A stretch of 64,000 nt of DNA from Anopheles merus (Eukaryota; Arthropoda; Insecta; Diptera; Culicidae). The position numbers and the translations under genes are program-made. Shown here piece by piece: positions 60,438 through 64,000 of the stretch. The stretch covers positions 41,895,255-41,959,254 of the forward strand of contig NC_054083.1 in the NCBI RefSeq assembly GCF_017562075.2, in the 5' to 3' direction. The notes under the pieces were generated by a model that saw only the letters and a list, made by a program, of their open reading frames with translations, was not told the DNA's origin and did not search any database. Positions within the stretch are counted from its first letter, which is position 1, and every line of letters starts with the position of its first letter.

Positions 60438-63400
60438 GGAAATAGCAAAGTCGTTCGCTTCCTTCGCTCGCACTGCACTGCGGAGCACCCGGGCCCCGGA
60501 AACAGAACGCCACCGGAAATGAACACCCGAAGAAAGTTGTGTACGTATGGTGGTAGAGGTGTTTCTGCTGTCGCAGGCAGGGCAGCAACGGTGTGGGTCT
60601 TTGGAGAGGGGAGCGAAATTACCAAACGAAATGGAATTTAAAAGTTGTATGAGATCTTTTCCAACCCCTTTTCTTCTGCTGCAGCACCGAATAGAGCGCC
60701 GCAGCTAAGGTGATGGTTTGGAAGGTGTATTTTTATCGACACGCGAAACGCGAAAGCTTCGCTGCTTCGTTTGCCGGCTCGAGAGGATGGTTGAAAAACA
60801 ATTGCTACCGGAAACCGGTCGCACAAGTGGAATGGAATTTCTCTCTTCCTTCTTTTTTTTGTTTTTTTTTTTGCTTACGCAAAGCACTTTAAGCTTTCAT
60901 CTAGCGAGCGGACGTTTCTTGGCAGCGCCACACGGTTTCAGTGGAAAATGCGAAAATTTCTAATTTCAACTCATTTTGGTGCGAAAATCCCCGAATTTGG
61001 CTGGCATTTTTGGGCCGAGTGAATTGCTGTATTTTCTTGAGGTGCTTGAGATTGTCTTTTGCTTCGTGCGTTTTTTTACGTACGTACGCACCTGAACAGT
61101 GAAATGAACATGGCTACACGCGGAAGAGCACCGGGAAACACTGTTCGTACGGTAGGAAATTTGCATAACATGGGGAAAAACACACACATCGCCAGGACGC
61201 GATATCTGTAAAGCTGAAGTAAATGATTTCGTTCAGCATCGGATTAACGGTTACAATGGTTGCTTACGTGTGTGTGTGTGGGCATGTAAGGCGTGTGCAA
61301 TTGTTGATAAGGATATAGGTTCAGGTTGTGGTACACCTTGTTGTAGCACTTTTTTTTTCTATATGCAGCATTTTCTTTTTATCTCGTAATAGAACATGAA
61401 GATGAGAAACGCCATGTTTATGGATGGAAAGTGGTAGCTTACATCTAAGTATTTTTTGTAAGGGGAGGAAATTGCTATTCAAGCCGTTGTGAACGAGGTG
61501 ACTACAAGCACAGATTTGTTGCCATGCTGGAAAGGGAAGGATTAACCACCTATAATGAGGCGCCGTGGAACGTTTGCGTGTGGTGGTTGTGCGGAGAAAG
61601 CGTATTTAATCTATAGAGAAGGCTTTGCAATTTAAAATATATATATGGCAGTAGACTTAAATAATTCAAAATTCAACCGTACAAAGATTGCAGGTGTATA
61701 ATGTCATGAAATCGTCAGGAAAATCAAGAAGAATGTTGAACTATTTTATCTCTTTTTAGAGCTCAATATTGTCAATAAACTAAACAAACCATTACAGGGG
61801 CCACATCCATGATCTAAACATGCTCATATAGCTATTGAACCGTTTAGAACGCGATTGAGCTGCATGAAAGTAGGCGTTGACAAGCTCTATGATGCTATTG
61901 GGCTGAAAAGTCTTTACGTATTGTTTCAGAAACCCCTGTAATTTTGGACCTAGAGCAATTTAGACGGCATAATTTGATAGCATTAAATTGTGTTTCATTT
62001 AATACACTGTCTACTTAAGTGTACAAACATACGCAGGGAATTAAAAATCACTCATCATTACCTCTAAAATGAAAATTGTTGCATTCCAAACAACCAAACA
62101 CTTCATGTTCAGCTTCAAACCAACTCAATCAGCGCTTGATTGATGCGCAGATAGATAAAACACACACATACACACACAAACTGCTCACCTGTCAATCTGT
62201 TAGCAAAATAAAACGTCAATCCGTGTCCCAATTTGGCTTCAAAAAGCCGCACCACTGTTTAAATACTCGTCCAATCCGAGTATCCAGCGTACCACCGCAT
62301 TCACCCGCACCGAGGGGTGTTGGGGGGAGGAGGGGGTGGCAAGCAATTTTCAACATAATTATCGTCGTTCCCTTCATCGTAAACAACATATTCGACATAG
62401 TCATGCTCACTGTCGCGTGACGCCGTTCCCTGGGCGCCTCCATCACGCGTTCACAGTTTTATTTTATTTTATTTTGATTTAACTTTCCGCTTGCTATGTT
62501 GTTGTTTTTTTTTTTTTTGGTCCTACATGTCACGTAAATGAGGCGGAAGTTTCACTTAGGGTGCGTGTTTCTCGCGGTCTTTCCGCAACCCGGATGTCTG
62601 GTGCGGATCGAACGAAAGGAAGGAGACAAAAACAAAGGCATGGCAAGTTGCTGTCCCAAGTGGGAAATGGCCGCTAAAAGCACATCTCACCTTCCTTCCT
62701 ACACTGTGCGGGTGTGTGCGTGTGTGCACCTTCCTACACTCTCGCACACATGTATCCACTAGCACCATTTCCAGTACGCTGCCCATTAGTTGGGTGCGCA
62801 CGGCAGCAGCAGATCGTTAACATAATTAATAATGAATCATTATGAAAATTTTCCGGAAATTATTTTAATCCAACGTGGCACCAGTTGGAGTACGAACGTG
62901 GACTGGGCAGCAAAGGACTAGCGTGTATGGGAAAAAAAACACACCACCCAAGCACCAAAAACACTCCTCCCAAAGGGTCCGTTTTTGGCATTGGTTTGGA
63001 CTGGCTTCGAACGGTCTTCCTTCACACAAACACAACTACAGCTCACGAACGCAAAAGTGCTCAAGAAAATGGGCTCAACTCCCTTACACCCTACTTCCTT
63101 CCTTTGTCATCAGCTCTTGCACGTTCCGTAAACGGCGCCCAGTCACGCGAATCGTCCGTCATCGGAAAAATCAACCTTCACCTTCCTTCCCTCACTGTTT
63201 ATGGGCGCTCCTGTTCGCGGGCTGGTAAAATTGTTATACTTATGAATTAATGTTTAATTTTCCTTCCGTTTTCCCACCCCCATACCCCGTCTAAAGACTG
63301 ATTCGCACCCACTCTGGTTCTCTTCCCCTGGTTTTGCTGCTATTATCGACGTCATCAACCACTTTGTCGCTTCTTTCTTGGCCGCGCCGGCACGGGTGGG

Positions 63401-64000
63401 GAAAAGTGTTACAAGCGCAAGTAAAACTTTGACTTCTGTCTATGAGGGTTTGGTGTTTTTTTTTCTCCTTATTGTTTTTCATCGGCAAGACGCTGCCCCA
63501 CTAGACGCGGATCCTTTAGTTCAGCAGAAGCATTCCAGCACGAGCTGAAGAATTCATTCACCGTGGTCGAGATGAAGTCCCATTTCAAGTGGGACGTTTC
63601 CAGTGTTATCGCCCATTCGAAAAACCTCCCACTACCAATCCCCTTTACAAAAGCAATCAAGAAAACACACTGTTCTTTGGGGTAGGGGTCACTGTGAACC
63701 CGATGTTCGGTGAACCGCGCGCGGGCGCCGTCGAGATTGGAGCGATTGGAAGCCCCAAAAACCGGAAAGAAGCCGTTTTCGTCCGATAAGCGTAACTAAA
63801 TCTCAAATTTGCCTACAGTTTGTGTTCAGCAAAGGGACCGAAAAAGGGACCTACCAACCACACCCTCAGAGGCATGCCCATTGCCGATGATTAATGATTC
63901 TGGCGAGGGCTTTGGCCCGCGCGAAACCACCCTACAGATCTGAGTCCAGAGCCGGCAAAGAACCATTGATTTGCGTGAAGCTGGTCGAGATTTGACCGTG

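Noticed and set aside
61795..61938. Candidate 144-bp MITE (CAGGGG...CCCCTG flanked by TA)
   Set aside because: Only about six terminal bases match; too short to exclude chance.

Overview
The window is eukaryotic, most likely from a mosquito (probably Anopheles). I infer this from the split gene with GT-AG introns, the dense CA/GA microsatellites, two tRNA-derived SINEs that resemble the Anopheles SINE200 type, an RTE-clade non-LTR retrotransposon and an mdg1/412-like Ty3/gypsy element. The genus is inference; no marker gene fixes it. I see no prokaryotic-style operon, CRISPR array, rRNA gene or canonical tRNA gene.

Only one host gene is supported. It lies on the + strand and has six coding exons (4936-5122, 6323-6459, 14245-14370, 16076-16180, 54192-54277, 57550-57786) whose splice phases join perfectly. 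They encode about 292 residues of a secreted or membrane-anchored protein: signal peptide, one LDL-receptor class A module, one complete CUB domain and the start of a second CUB domain. The 3' exons lie beyond the window. Nearly all the rest is intron; one intron (16181-54191) is 38 kb long.

Layout: 1-621, RTE retrotransposon fragment running off the left edge. 1179-1422, a fold-back MITE made of ~21-bp repeats. 4936-16180, exons 1-4, with a TA-flanked 534-bp MITE at 9523-10056. 18354-18765, an old RTE relic followed directly by a decayed 29-bp minisatellite (to ~19462). 21335-37279, a direct tandem duplication of ~7.97 kb. 33200-43365, a full-length RTE element (93-bp target-site duplication) split by a complete 6.84-kb Ty3/gypsy element (424-bp LTRs, 4-bp CTAT duplication). 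43501-43671 and 52099-52207, two SINEs, the second carrying a 430-bp TTC/GAA tract at its 3' tail. 54192-57786, exons 5-6. 57787-64000, intron with long CA tracts.

The order of events can be read from the sequence: RTE inserted into the intron, gypsy inserted into RTE, then a segment holding intron, the RTE 3' end and the gypsy 3' half was duplicated (or misassembled) in tandem. The two copies differ almost only in homopolymer lengths. The gypsy element has a −1 frameshift signal T_TTT_TTA near the gag end, with an open pol frame running on from it. I found no wholly new system; the most unusual signals are the duplication junction, the 93-bp target duplication, the SINE-seeded microsatellite and the 29-bp decayed satellite.
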